64,000 bases of DNA from Candidatus Melainabacteria bacterium MEL.A1 (GCA_001765415.1 CP017245.1:1736001-1800000); one strand, 5' to 3'; positions 35,218 to 45,253 are shown, counted from the first letter of the stretch. Program-made: numbers and translations. Notes: a model not told the origin generated them from the sequence alone.

Positions 35218-37059
35218 ATGAAACGGGTTATCTTAATTATCTTAGTTTTATTAGTAGTTTTGGGTGTTGGCAAAGCTTGCATTCGTAGAGATTTGCCGAC
35301 AGTTGACAAACCGGTTTTGAGAGAAAAAGCAAAAATTGTTGATGCAAATTATCTTATTCCGAAAAATATTACAATTAATGGAATAGATTACTTGCAATCA
35401 CAAACTCCGATTGGAAAATATGGCGGAACTTTTGTTTCTTCGACTATTGGTGAAGGTCCAAAAACTTTCAATCCGTTCAATACAAAAGATAATATTTCAG
35501 CTCAAATGTCAGAAATAATGTATGACGGGTTGGTTACTACTAACCCTGTGACTGGTGAAACGATTCCAAAACTGGCAAAATCATTCTCTGTGAATGGAAA
35601 AGAGTATGTTGTAAAACTTCGTCACGGTGTAAAATGGTCTGATGGTAAACCAATTACGGCTGATGATGTTGTTTTTACTTGGCAAAATATAATTTTTGAT
35701 GGGTTTGGGAATACCTCAACGAGGGATTCTGTAATAGTTGATGGTAAGCTTCCGACTGTGGAAAAAATTGATGATTATACAGTTAAATTTGTTACACCTG
35801 AACCTTTTGCTCCTTTCTTGCGAATGTTAGCCTCTCCGATTGCTCCAAAGCATATATTTCAACCGGCGGTAAGTCGTGGAAAAGAATATTTTGAAGTTTT
35901 TTTATCTACAAACACAAACCCAAAAGAGTTTGTTACATCTGGGGCGTTTCGGTTGAAAGAATACGTGCCTGCGCAAAGGGTTGTGTTTGAGAGAAATCCT
36001 AATTATTATGTGATTAATAAAGAAGGTAAAAAGTTACCATATCTTGATAAATTGGTTTATTTAATCGTTGGCGATATTAATAATCAGGTTTTGAAGTTTG
36101 AAGGAGGAGAACTTGATGAAATTAGCCTTCAAGGAGCTAATGTCGCTCGATTTAAAGAGATGGAAAAACATTCTAATTTTACTGTTTATAATATAGGTCC
36201 TGATACAGGAACTATGTATCTTTCGATGAATATGAATAATCGAAAAGATGAAAAAGGTAAGTATTATGTTAATCCGAAAAAACAAGTTTGGTTTCAGGAT
36301 AAAAATTTTAGACAAGCTGTAGATTATTCTCTTGATAGAAAAAATATGGTGTTTAATATTGCAAATGGTCTGGGTTATCCTTTGTTTACACCTGAAACCC
36401 TAAATTCAATCTTTTTAAATAAAAATTTGAAGCCTTATGATAAAGATATAAACAAGTCTAAAGAATTACTTAAAAAATCCGGTTTTTATTGGGATAAATC
36501 AGGGCATTTGATTGATAGGTTTGGAAATCATGTAGAATTTGATTTATACACGAATGCCGGTAATACTGAGCGTGAAGCAATTGGTGTTATGGTAAAACAA
36601 GATCTTGAAGATTTAGGTATGAAGGTTAATTTTAAACCAATTGAATTTAATTCGCTGGTTAATAAACTTATGGCATCTCTTGACTGGGATATGGTAATAA
36701 TGGGCTTTACTGGTTCTCCATTAGAGCCGAATGGCGGAAAAAATGTTTGGTTATCTGATGGTACTTTGCATATATTTAATCAAAGGTTAGAAAAAGATGC
36801 AAATAGTTCTCGATATAATTTTGAAAAGCGAATTGATTATTTGTACACTCAAGGAGCTTTGGCTACAAAATTTGCTGATAGAAAAAGGTTTTATGACGAA
36901 TATCAGGCGATAGTTTATGACGAAAAGCCGTTGATATATATTTATTCTCCGATAAGAATTGTCGCATTAAGAAACAAGTACCAAAATATTTATCCGACAA
37001 GTTTAGGTGGAGTTACGCACAATATTGAGGAAATATGGAGAGTGAGTAGTGAGAAGTGA
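35218..37059 (+). CDS. Peptide/oligopeptide ABC transporter, substrate-binding protein
   Basis: A 613-residue SBP_bac_5-family protein. After a hydrophobic N-terminus (MKRVILIILVLLVVLGVGKAC, possible lipid or membrane anchor) come FNPFNTKDNISAQMSEIMYDGLVTTNPVTGE..PKLAKSF, KLRHGVKWSDGKPITADDVVFTW and FRQAVDYSLDR, all typical of DppA/OppA proteins. ATG 35218 is chosen; a TTG 42 bases earlier has no ribosome site. Two permease genes follow, separated by repeats. Its last codons (VSSEK) come from an intergenic repeat. Confidence 0.9.
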   Translation: MKRVILIILVLLVVLGVGKACIRRDLPTVDKPVLREKAKIVDANYLIPKNITINGIDYLQSQTPIGKYGGTFVSSTIGEGPKTFNPFNTKDNISAQMSEIMYDGLVTTNPVTGETIPKLAKSFSVNGKEYVVKLRHGVKWSDGKPITADDVVFTWQNIIFDGFGNTSTRDSVIVDGKLPTVEKIDDYTVKFVTPEPFAPFLRMLASPIAPKHIFQPAVSRGKEYFEVFLSTNTNPKEFVTSGAFRLKEYVPAQRVVFERNPNYYVINKEGKKLPYLDKLVYLIVGDINNQVLKFEGGELDEISLQGANVARFKEMEKHSNFTVYNIGPDTGTMYLSMNMNNRKDEKGKYYVNPKKQVWFQDKNFRQAVDYSLDRKNMVFNIANGLGYPLFTPETLNSIFLNKNLKPYDKDINKSKELLKKSGFYWDKSGHLIDRFGNHVEFDLYTNAGNTEREAIGVMVKQDLEDLGMKVNFKPIEFNSLVNKLMASLDWDMVIMGFTGSPLEPNGGKNVWLSDGTLHIFNQRLEKDANSSRYNFEKRIDYLYTQGALATKFADRKRFYDEYQAIVYDEKPLIYIYSPIRIVALRNKYQNIYPTSLGGVTHNIEEIWRVSSEK

Positions 37060-37150
37060 ATAGTGAGTAGTTCGTTACAAAAAATAAAAATTATATTTTG
37101 TTAGAAGTCTTGAAAAGGACTATTCACCACTCACCAATCACTATTCACCA
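37040..37150. repeat. Inverted pair of GTGAATAGTGAGTAG-type repeats
   Basis: GTGAGTAGTGAGAAGTGAAT (from 37042) overlaps the end of the substrate-binding gene; GACTATTCACCACTCACC (37119 on) is in the opposite orientation just before the permease start. They could form a hairpin in the operon mRNA between the binding-protein and permease genes. Confidence 0.65.
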
Positions 37151-37160
37151 GAGAAAAACA

Positions 37161-38138
37161 ATGCAAATCTTAAAATACATAATAAAACGAATATTACAAA
37201 CCATACCATTGCTTATAATTGTGTCATTGATAAGCTTTTTTATCATTCGCTTATCACCTGTTGATCCGTTGGCAGAATTGAGGTTAAATCCGTCTGTTTC
37301 AAAAGAAACTTTGCAGAAAGAAACTGAAAGGTTGGGATTAGATAAACCAATTATTGTTCAGTATGGTAAATGGGCAAAATCATTTGTTAAGGGTGATTTA
37401 GGTATTACATCTACCGGTGAAAAAGTTAGTACAAAGTTGAAAGAACGTATTCCAAATACGTTGTTATTAACCTGTATCGTAATTTTCTTGTCATGGACTG
37501 TTGGTGTCCCGTTAGGAATATTAGCGGCAGTGTATTGGAAAAGTCCGCTTGATAGAATGCTTACAGTGTTAACTAGTATTGGAATGGCAATCCCTTCGTT
37601 TTTCTTTGCGGTATTGTTGTTGATTTTTGCCGTAAAAACGGGATGGTTCCCAGTTGGAGGGTTGACAAGTTCAAATTTTTTAGAAATGACTTTTGTTCAG
37701 AAGGTCTGGGATATTACTCATCATCTTATTCTTCCCGTAACGGTATTGTTTACGTTATCCTTAGCGGGTTTGCAAAGACAAATGAGGGCAAATTTGCTTG
37801 ATGTAATGGATAGTGATTATGTGAAATTTGCTCGAGCTAAAGGTTTGAGTGAATTTAAGGTAATAATTAAACATGCTTTGCGAAATGCGGTTAACCCTCT
37901 TATAACTCTTTTGGGGTTTGAATTTGCCGGATTATTAAGCGGGGCTGCATTGACTGAATACGTTTTTCAATATCCGGGTTTGGGCAGGTTAATATTAGAG
38001 GCGGTTTTGAAATCTGATATAAACCTTGTTATGGCATCTTTGATGATGGGTGCAGTTATGCTTATTATAGGAAATTTGATTGCAGATATTTTGCTTATTA
38101 TTACTGATCCTCGTATTAGGGAAGGAGGGCAGGCATGA
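37161..38138 (+). CDS. Peptide ABC transporter permease, DppB type
   Basis: A 325-residue membrane protein: MQILKYIIKRILQTIPLLIIVSLISFFIIRLSPVDP is the typical DppB/OppB N-terminus; LGLDKPIIVQYGKW and the EAA loop (YVKFARAKGLSEFKVIIKHALRNAV) that docks the ATPase are present. ATG 37161 is chosen because the family begins there; the longer frame is repeat-derived. It overlaps the next permease by four bases (ATGA). Confidence 0.92.
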   Translation: MQILKYIIKRILQTIPLLIIVSLISFFIIRLSPVDPLAELRLNPSVSKETLQKETERLGLDKPIIVQYGKWAKSFVKGDLGITSTGEKVSTKLKERIPNTLLLTCIVIFLSWTVGVPLGILAAVYWKSPLDRMLTVLTSIGMAIPSFFFAVLLLIFAVKTGWFPVGGLTSSNFLEMTFVQKVWDITHHLILPVTVLFTLSLAGLQRQMRANLLDVMDSDYVKFARAKGLSEFKVIIKHALRNAVNPLITLLGFEFAGLLSGAALTEYVFQYPGLGRLILEAVLKSDINLVMASLMMGAVMLIIGNLIADILLIITDPRIREGGQA

Positions 38139-39202
38139 TAAGAGATTTGATTAAACAATTGTGGAAAGATAGATTTGCAAGAATTGCGCTTGTTGTTCTT
38201 GGAATAATTTATTTTGCGTTATTTTTTGCAGATTTCATAGCTCCTTATACAAAAGATTTTTCTGATAGAACTATGGCTTATGTTCCGCCATCAAAGATTT
38301 TTACGATTGATGAAAACGGAAAGTTTTCAAAACCTTATACTTATAATTACAAAAGAGAATTTGATTCTGTAGATTTGAAAATTATTTATTCATTAGACAG
38401 AAGTCAAAAACATTATATAAAATTCTTTTCTCAAGGACAAAAATATAAGTTTTTGGGATTAATTCCGATGAAACGCCATCTTATAACTACAGATGAAAAT
38501 GGTAGATTATACTTGTTGGGAACAGATATTAACGGTCGTGACGTATTTTCGAGAATACTTTTCGGTGGAAGAATATCTATGACAATAGGTTTTCTTGCCT
38601 TGTTTGTATTGTTTCCTATTGGACTTTTGTATGGCGGTATTGCAGGGTATTTTGGCGGTAAAGTTGATATGCTGATGATGAGGTTTGCGGAGGCGGTAAT
38701 GTCTATCCCGAGTTTTTATCTTTTGATAATTCTTGCATCTATTTTACCATCTGGTATGACAAGTGTACAAAGGTTTATGCTGATTGTTGTAATTCTTGCT
38801 TTGATTGGTTGGGCTGGTTTTGCAAGAGTTGTGAGAGGAATGGTTTTGTCTATTAAAAATCAAGAATACATTCAGGCAGCAAGATCAATTGGAGCATCAA
38901 GGTTTAGAATAATTGTAAAACATATTTTGCCACAGACTACAAGCTTTGTAATTGTTGCGATGACGTTGTCTGTTCCGTCTTATATTTTGTCAGAGTCAGG
39001 TTTGAGCTTTTTGGGGTTGGGTATTCAACAACCTGATGCAAGTTGGGGGAATATGTTAAAAGAGGCACAGGAATATACAAATATAATTTATCGCCCGTGG
39101 CTATTAACACCAGGATTTTTAATTTTTATTGCGGTATTGGCTTTTAACCTGATTGGTGATACAATTAGGGATATTCTTGATCCGAAAAGCAAGACGAGAT
39201 AA
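38135..39202 (+). CDS. Peptide ABC transporter permease, DppC type
   Basis: A 355-residue membrane protein. The N-terminal helix is followed by a ~100-residue periplasmic insert (MAYVPPSKIFTID...RHLITTDENG) as in larger DppC/YejE proteins, then LLGTDINGRDVFSRILFGGRISM and the EAA motif (YIQAARSIGASRFRIIVKHILPQ). It is translationally coupled to the upstream permease. No ATPase genes follow, so those subunits must be encoded elsewhere. Confidence 0.92.
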   Translation: MIRDLIKQLWKDRFARIALVVLGIIYFALFFADFIAPYTKDFSDRTMAYVPPSKIFTIDENGKFSKPYTYNYKREFDSVDLKIIYSLDRSQKHYIKFFSQGQKYKFLGLIPMKRHLITTDENGRLYLLGTDINGRDVFSRILFGGRISMTIGFLALFVLFPIGLLYGGIAGYFGGKVDMLMMRFAEAVMSIPSFYLLIILASILPSGMTSVQRFMLIVVILALIGWAGFARVVRGMVLSIKNQEYIQAARSIGASRFRIIVKHILPQTTSFVIVAMTLSVPSYILSESGLSFLGLGIQQPDASWGNMLKEAQEYTNIIYRPWLLTPGFLIFIAVLAFNLIGDTIRDILDPKSKTR

Positions 39203-39365
39203 AGGCAGTTAAGCGGTTAGTTGTCAGATGCCAAGAGGCGAAGATGCAGAGAGACAAAGTCTTTATCAGAAAGTTATATATAAAAAGGCGTAGCAGCTGT
39301 TTCGGTAGGTATGGCTTTCTAACCTAGCATCAAGAAATAAAAAAGTTCTACAAGAAAGGAATTAG
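39203..39365 (+). other. Short intergenic region ahead of the MgtC gene
   Basis: It starts with a CAGATGCCAAGAGGCGAAGATGC segment resembling one at 303-340 after dxs, so it is probably another dispersed repeat. Further on, GTAGGTATGGCTTTCTAACCTAGC could form a small hairpin. No Mg-box riboswitch signature is recognised. A Shine-Dalgarno (AAAGGA) ends the region. Confidence 0.35.
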
Positions 39366-40094
39366 ATGGAAAGTTTAGGTTATATATTTGATATAAATTT
39401 GGTTATAAGAGTTTTATCTGCGTTATTATTGGGGTTTGCAATCGGTTTGGAACGTGAAATGACCAATAAATATGCAGGTTTGAGAACTAATATTTTAGTT
39501 TGTTTGGGCGCTTGTATTTTTACAATAATTTCTATTTATGGATTTCCGACTTTTGCAGATGGAGATAATGTGATTGTTTCTCAAGCAACTGGGGTAAGAG
39601 ATACGGCACGTATTGCAGCTCAAGTTGTTACCGGTATTGGTTTTATCGGTGGTGGTACTGTCCTAAGACATGGTGCTACAGTTTTTGGCTTGACGACAGC
39701 AGCTACTCTTTGGGTTTCTGCCGCAGTTGGTATGGCGTGTGGGGCAGGAATGTACGGCTTGGCTCTTGTTGCAACAATTTTATCAATTATGGTTTTGGTA
39801 TCTGTTAGAGTTTTTGAAAAAAATGTACTTATTTCAAGTACAAAAAATACAAAAAGATTGAAAATGAGTATTTCTTGTACAAATGAACATTCAAACGCAA
39901 TTTATGATTATATTATCGAAAACTGTAATCATTTAAGAGAGATTTCGAGAAAACTTAATAAACAAGACGATAATATGACGAAAATCAATGTTATTCTTGA
40001 TTTTGTTGGTCATAATCCAATTCAATCTCTTTATAAAGACTACCAAAAATTGGAAGGTATTGAATCAATTTCTATTCAAGAAGTTGTTGATTAG
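39366..40094 (+). CDS. MgtC/SapB-family membrane protein
   Basis: A 242-residue protein. SALLLGFAIGLEREMTNKYAGLRTNILVCLGACIFT and ARIAAQVVTGIGFIGGGTVLRHGATVFGLTTAATLW are the MgtC signature; about four or five membrane helices fill the first 150 residues, and the C-terminal ~80 are a soluble ACT-like domain. Members are linked to survival at low magnesium and to regulation of F-type ATPase or other transporters. AAAGGA precedes the ATG. Confidence 0.9.
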   Translation: MESLGYIFDINLVIRVLSALLLGFAIGLEREMTNKYAGLRTNILVCLGACIFTIISIYGFPTFADGDNVIVSQATGVRDTARIAAQVVTGIGFIGGGTVLRHGATVFGLTTAATLWVSAAVGMACGAGMYGLALVATILSIMVLVSVRVFEKNVLISSTKNTKRLKMSISCTNEHSNAIYDYIIENCNHLREISRKLNKQDDNMTKINVILDFVGHNPIQSLYKDYQKLEGIESISIQEVVD

Positions 40095-40205
40095 TTATAA
40101 AATTTGTAACAAAATATTTACAGGAGAAGGTTTTAGATTTTGTAAGGGGCAAAAATTTTTATTTTTTGTCCTTTATTAGTATATAGGGAAAAATGAAAGG
40201 AAAAT

Positions 40206-42491
40206 ATGGGACAATTTTTAAACTCAATTAATGAGGTTAGAAAGAATTATTCTAAATATGATGATTGGGAACAAAAGCAGGCTGATGAGCGTGCTAAAAA
40301 AGAATATTTGGCTAAAAACTTACAAATCCCTGAAGATAAACTTGAATTAACTAAAAAGCGTGCAGAAACAGTTATAAGAGCTACAGAAATGATGGATGCA
40401 CGTTCAGAAGATAATTGTCAAAATATGGAAATGTTGACAAGTAACCTCGCAGCAATTCCTGTGCTTGCTTTGTCTGTGTTGCAAATTCCTTTAACAGATT
40501 ATGCTGCGGATAAAGCTACTTTTAAAATTAATGAAAAAATCCGAAATCTTTCATACAAGGTGCAAAATCCTCATTTGACTTCAGAAGAACGCCAAGCTAT
40601 GAATAATGAAATTACTGATTTAGTAGAAAAATCTTCTAAAATTTCAAAAAAAGTAAGACTATATAGTCCGCTTGCTATGATGGGGTTAATGTTGGTAAGT
40701 GCTGTCGGAATGATTTTGTGGGGTAATTCTAAGCAAAAAGAAGCCTCAAGGATCGGCAGATATCAGGCTAAACAAAATGAACTTAAAGATGAAAAGAATT
40801 TTGTGATTTATACCCCAGAACAACTTGAAAAAGCAAAAGAAATTGCTAAAAATATTCCTGATGAAAAGGAAAAGAGTAGCATTTCTAAGATGATTAAGGA
40901 ATTAAAAAAAGTTTCTAATGATAAAAAAGCTTATAAAAAATGGCTATCAGAAAAAGATCCGAATGAAATCGAAAAATTAAAGTCGGTTAACCTGCAATTG
41001 AATAGCGAAGCATATCAAAGAGCGAAGGAAGATCAAGAATTAATTGTTGATGCGGTAAAAGAAATCAACGTAAAAGCTGAAGAATATTCTGAAAATGTTG
41101 AAAATTCATTTGATACATTGAGTACTTTGTCATGGTTGATTGCAACTCCTTTAGGATTTGGAATTAACAAGTTAATGAAGCTGGTAAAAGCAGACAAGAA
41201 AATTAGAAATATTGTTTCTGTCGCAGTTCCGGTTTTAACATCAGTTGGTATTTCAATGTTCGGAACTTTAGAAGAAAAGAACGCTTCAAGAGTTGGTCGT
41301 TATAAAGCAAGACAAGATTTGTTGAAAAATCCAGCAAGATTGATGGCTTATTCTGATGAAGAAATGAAACAAGCTGAAAATGTCAAAGCTAAACCGCAAA
41401 AACAAAGTTTCTTAGAAAAATTGGGTGGAAGTTTTACATTCCTTTCAACTTATATCAAAGATAAATCTGCATACAACAAATACAAAAAGATAACCCAAAA
41501 ACAAAACGAAAAACTAAATAAAGCATTAAAAGAAGTTGAAATTACAGATGCTCAGAAAAAAGATGCACAAGCATTGCAGAAAAATGTATTCAGAGCGTTT
41601 GATGAAGTCGATGAAATGTCGCAAAGATATTCAGAGGACACAGAAGCCGGAACTGAAATAGCAAAAGAAATAGCATCTTCTGCTTGGTCAGTTGGAACAA
41701 TTTTAGGCTCAGCGTTCTTAGCAGTATCTGTTCTGAAAGGGAAGTTCCCGCTTGTAAAAGTTGCAAATTGGTTGACTAATCTGTCTTTTGATGCGAAATC
41801 TCCAATAAAATTGGCAATGAATAATATTAACAATGTCGTTAAAAATTCTGATAAAAAGACAGTTCAAAAGTTCCAAGAATCTATTGTAAACGGTAATTTA
41901 AAGAACTTTTTGGGTTACGAACGCAATAAAGCTTTTAAAGAGGCTGTGGAGCCGTTGTTTGAAGAATTTGCTAAAATTGGAACGGAAGGTATTGCAAATT
42001 CTATAGCAAATGGTGGTAAAAAAGATATGGCTGCAGTCTTTTCAGAGTTGTTCAAATCTCATTTTAAACAAACAGTAGTTGCAAAATGGACACGTAATAT
42101 GGTTGCACAAAGTACAAAACTTTGGGCTAAAAAGAAAGCTTCCAATGCGGATGTGGAAATTCCTAAAGATATACAAGAAAAATTAGGAATGAATTTTAAT
42201 TACAAAAACTACAAAACGTTGATTAATACCGGAATTGTAGCCTCTGTTCCATTGTTGGGTACGATTATTGCTGTTCCTTATGCGTTCAATGCTTGGTTAA
42301 CTGATATTCAAAAGAAAGCTGGGAAAATCGGTATTATGAAGGCTATGGATAAAATTGATGATCCAAGAGTTTTTGCATCAGAAACAACTGCTACTACTAA
42401 TCCTACAAAAACTCCGCAACCAAAGCCTACTCAAGTGGCAGAGAACACAAATTCTCAATTGCTAGACAAATTTAAACAATCGGCAGTATAA
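40206..42491 (+). CDS. Large unknown protein with internal repeats
   Basis: A 761-residue protein. A unit of ~280 residues seems repeated: QKEASRIGRYQAKQNELKDEKNFVIYTPEQLEKAKE (about 180-215) matches EKNASRVGRYKARQDLLKNPARLMAYSDEEMKQAEN (about 360-395), and each is preceded by a pair of hydrophobic segments and followed by DKKAYKKW / DKSAYNKY. A third, more diverged, region begins near residue 470. Coiled-coil sequence joins the units. The repeated hydrophobic pairs suggest membrane insertion. Clear ribosome site (AAAGGAAAAT). Function unknown. Confidence 0.72.
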   Translation: MGQFLNSINEVRKNYSKYDDWEQKQADERAKKEYLAKNLQIPEDKLELTKKRAETVIRATEMMDARSEDNCQNMEMLTSNLAAIPVLALSVLQIPLTDYAADKATFKINEKIRNLSYKVQNPHLTSEERQAMNNEITDLVEKSSKISKKVRLYSPLAMMGLMLVSAVGMILWGNSKQKEASRIGRYQAKQNELKDEKNFVIYTPEQLEKAKEIAKNIPDEKEKSSISKMIKELKKVSNDKKAYKKWLSEKDPNEIEKLKSVNLQLNSEAYQRAKEDQELIVDAVKEINVKAEEYSENVENSFDTLSTLSWLIATPLGFGINKLMKLVKADKKIRNIVSVAVPVLTSVGISMFGTLEEKNASRVGRYKARQDLLKNPARLMAYSDEEMKQAENVKAKPQKQSFLEKLGGSFTFLSTYIKDKSAYNKYKKITQKQNEKLNKALKEVEITDAQKKDAQALQKNVFRAFDEVDEMSQRYSEDTEAGTEIAKEIASSAWSVGTILGSAFLAVSVLKGKFPLVKVANWLTNLSFDAKSPIKLAMNNINNVVKNSDKKTVQKFQESIVNGNLKNFLGYERNKAFKEAVEPLFEEFAKIGTEGIANSIANGGKKDMAAVFSELFKSHFKQTVVAKWTRNMVAQSTKLWAKKKASNADVEIPKDIQEKLGMNFNYKNYKTLINTGIVASVPLLGTIIAVPYAFNAWLTDIQKKAGKIGIMKAMDKIDDPRVFASETTATTNPTKTPQPKPTQVAENTNSQLLDKFKQSAV

Positions 42492-43125
42492 TTTCAAACT
42501 CTGTGATTTCGGTAGTTGATTTTGTTAATTTTAAAGTTGCATTTTGAGCTTTTAAATTATTTGCGCAAATATGCAAACCTAATCCTGAACCAGTTGGCTT
42601 TGTTGTAAATCCTTCTTCAAAAATTGATTTTTGCTTTTCTTGAGAAATTGGTTCGCCGTCATTGGAAATTTTTATATGAATATAATCCCCTTCAATCTCA
42701 AGAGATACGTTGATTTTTCCCTCTTTTTTTATTGCCTCGATTGCATTTTTTATTATATTTACTATGCAAGCTAAAAATTTGTTTTCATCAATAAAAATTT
42801 CTGCATCAATATTAATGTTACTTGTTATTTTAATCTTTTTGTCGCTAATATAAGCAGTTGCGAGTTTAATTCCTTCTTCGATAATTTTTTTTATATTCAC
42901 TTTTTTAAGATTAAAATTATCTAGCGATTTTAAATCCAATAAACTATTACTCATAATTTTTAAGGATTTATTTATGCAGTTTAGTGCATTATTAAGAGAA
43001 GTATTTTGTATTCCTTCTTTTTCTAAATTCTTTTTAATAATTTGTGTATAAAGTTCGCAAATTGATATGTGATTTCTCATTTCGTGTGCGATACATCTTG
43101 ATTGCTCTTTTATTAAATCGTTCAT
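42472..43125 (-). CDS. Sensor-less histidine kinase
   Basis: A 217-residue kinase made only of the transmitter: phospho-acceptor His14 in CIAHEMRNHIS, N box NIIKNAIEAIKK, G1 ISNDGEPIS, and FTTKPTGSGLGLHI. No membrane segment or PAS/GAF domain is present, so it is cytoplasmic and must be driven by a partner. ATG 43125 with TAGGG upstream is preferred over GTG 43131. It follows the response regulator gene in the same direction, with a hairpin (about 43140-43172) between. Confidence 0.88.
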   Translation of the reverse strand: MNDLIKEQSRCIAHEMRNHISICELYTQIIKKNLEKEGIQNTSLNNALNCINKSLKIMSNSLLDLKSLDNFNLKKVNIKKIIEEGIKLATAYISDKKIKITSNINIDAEIFIDENKFLACIVNIIKNAIEAIKKEGKINVSLEIEGDYIHIKISNDGEPISQEKQKSIFEEGFTTKPTGSGLGLHICANNLKAQNATLKLTKSTTEITEFEIILPIV

Positions 43126-43200
43126 AATCACCCTACATTAAAGGCTCAGCTCACAAGTGGGCTGAACCTTTACATACCTTATTAGTATCATTTTATTTTA

Positions 43201-43896
43201 TTAAACAGCCATTTTTGCACGTCTTCTATTTGCAAATCCGTTGTTTAGTGCGTATAAAACCGCTTGAGTTCTGTCATTTACTTGTAGTTTTTGGAAGATA
43301 TTGTTTACGTGAGTTTTAACTGTAGTTTCTGAGATAAATAGTTTTGCGGCAATCCCTTTGTAGTTATTACCCTGTGTGAGAAGGTCTAAAACTTCTTCTT
43401 CTCTGGCTGTTAAGTATGTAAGAAGATTTTCTTCTGCAGAAGCTGCTTCTTCTTTGAATGAGCGTTGGAAGTATTCAAAAAATCTTGATGTAAGTGCAGT
43501 TGGTAAATAAATTTTGCCTGCTGCAACTTCGTCCATAGCATAGATAAGTTGTGCTGATGCCATAGTTTTTAATACATATCCTTTAGCTCCTAATTTCATA
43601 GCTCTGAAAATCAAGTCTGCATCATCATATCCGCTCAAACAAATAACTTTGATACCCAAATCTAATTTTTCAATATCTTGTAGAGCTTGAAGACCATCTT
43701 TTTCCGGCATATTTACATCCATCAAGATAATATCAGGTCTGTATTTTTTAGCCAAATTAATACCAATATTTGCACTTGTTGTTGTACCAACAACTTCGTA
43801 ACTGCTTTCAAGTGTAATTAATTCTTTTACCCCTCTCAAGTGATCTGCATTGTCATCAATTAATAGAACTCTTGATTGTCTTTTAAACTCTCTCAT
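43201..43896 (-). CDS. NarL/LuxR-type response regulator
   Basis: A 231-residue regulator. The receiver has the acidic pair D14-D15 and phospho-acceptor D60 (IILMDVNMPEKDG), plus LSGYDD and GYVLKT. The output is a LuxR helix-turn-helix (LTAREEEVLDLLTQGNNYKGIAAKLFISETTVKTHVNNIFQKL). It pairs naturally with the sensor-less kinase downstream. The C-terminus has a basic RRRAK patch. GGGAG precedes the start. Confidence 0.92.
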   Translation of the reverse strand: MREFKRQSRVLLIDDNADHLRGVKELITLESSYEVVGTTTSANIGINLAKKYRPDIILMDVNMPEKDGLQALQDIEKLDLGIKVICLSGYDDADLIFRAMKLGAKGYVLKTMASAQLIYAMDEVAAGKIYLPTALTSRFFEYFQRSFKEEAASAEENLLTYLTAREEEVLDLLTQGNNYKGIAAKLFISETTVKTHVNNIFQKLQVNDRTQAVLYALNNGFANRRRAKMAV

Positions 43897-44155
43897 TTTT
43901 ATCTCCCTGTTTTTGTTCCCTCTCTACTCTATTGATACTACTACTTTTAGATGGTTGTTTTCATCCATGTTCTGATTGATGTTTGTAGGGTGAGGGTTTG
44001 AGAATTTGTCTTACATCTATAGATTGATATAATCCCTCAATCATGCTCTACACCATGCTTTTGCAGATTTAGCCGCATGGTTGATAAAATTCTTTATTTA
44101 ATCTTTTTAGACTAATCTGCTTGTGGTATAATTTTTTCAAAAAGGGAGAATGTGT

Positions 44156-45253
44156 ATGGAAATTTTAATATTTTTAGGTGGTTTTTTTATTGGAGCTTTG
44201 TGCGTGTTTATTCCGTTTAATATAATTAACAGAAATAATAAAAACTCTGCTTTTGCACAAAACGAGATGTTTAAACAGATGAATGAACAGTTGAAATTGT
44301 ATTTTGAAAATACTGCAAATAAAATTTTTAAAGAAAGTACGTCAGAATTATCTGATAGCAATAAGGAAAAGTTGGAAGAATTTTATAAGCGTTTCAAAGA
44401 ACGAATTGAAGTTTTTGAAAAGCGTGCAGAAGAAAATTTTAAAGCTGAAACCGAAAACTTTACAAAATTTGATATGAATATTAAAAATTTCTTGGAAACA
44501 GGTAATAAAATTTCACATGATGCAAATTCATTAGTGAATGTAATGAAATCAGATAACAGAGCGTCAGGTAGGTGGGGTGAAATCGTTCTTGAAAGAGTTT
44601 TAGAGGTTTCAGGCTTAAGAAAAGATGAAGAATATAAAATTCAAATGGGGACAGCAGAAGGTAGACCTGATGCGACTGTGTTTTTGCCTGAAGGCAGATG
44701 TATTTATATTGATAGCAAAACATCTTTTGCGGCATGGGATGGTTATGTAAATTCACAATCAGAAGATGAGAAGACTATTCATTTAAGACAGTTTATTGAC
44801 TCTACAAAAGCACATATTGCAGGCTTGGCAAAAAGAGATTATTCAGTTGAGGATGCTTCGCCTGATTATGTTTTGATGTTTATTCCGATAGAAAGTTGCT
44901 ATTCTTTGATGTTTTGTGACGAGTGTGCATTATGGGATTATGCGTGGAAAAATAAGGTTATGCCGGTTTCACCGTCTACCCTTTTGGCTGCATTGAAGAT
45001 TATTAACTCTTTTCATGTTGTTGACAGGCAAAACAAAAATGTTTTGGAAATGGCAAGGTTATGTGGAAGTGTTCATGATAAATTTGCTGCTTTGTTGGCG
45101 GAATTATTGAAGATTAGAGATAATTTGAACACCTCTTTAAAGAAATTAAACGGCACCGGAAATATTATCAATCAAATCTCTAAGTTAGAGAAGTTGGGGT
45201 GTTCTTACGCCAAAAAACTTCCTGAATTGCCGGAAGATATTGCAGAGGATTAA
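44156..45253 (+). CDS. rmuC: DNA recombination protein RmuC
   Basis: A 365-residue protein: one N-terminal membrane helix (LIFLGGFFIGALCVFIPF), a coiled coil (about residues 45-110), then the RmuC nuclease-like core GRWGEIVLERVLEVSGLRKDEEY, YIDSKTSFAAWDGYV and DYVLMFIPIESCY. RmuC limits recombination of short inverted repeats. ATG 44156 is chosen: AAGGGAG is seven bases away, whereas ATG 44150 leaves one base. No other repair gene is adjacent. Confidence 0.88.
   Translation: MEILIFLGGFFIGALCVFIPFNIINRNNKNSAFAQNEMFKQMNEQLKLYFENTANKIFKESTSELSDSNKEKLEEFYKRFKERIEVFEKRAEENFKAETENFTKFDMNIKNFLETGNKISHDANSLVNVMKSDNRASGRWGEIVLERVLEVSGLRKDEEYKIQMGTAEGRPDATVFLPEGRCIYIDSKTSFAAWDGYVNSQSEDEKTIHLRQFIDSTKAHIAGLAKRDYSVEDASPDYVLMFIPIESCYSLMFCDECALWDYAWKNKVMPVSPSTLLAALKIINSFHVVDRQNKNVLEMARLCGSVHDKFAALLAELLKIRDNLNTSLKKLNGTGNIINQISKLEKLGCSYAKKLPELPEDIAED

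Noticed and set aside
39203..39365. Magnesium riboswitch upstream of the MgtC gene
   Set aside because: No M-box consensus helices are recognisable; part of the region is a dispersed repeat.
43140..43172. Terminator between response regulator and kinase
   Set aside because: The hairpin is good but has no T run on the transcribed strand; the two genes are probably cotranscribed.
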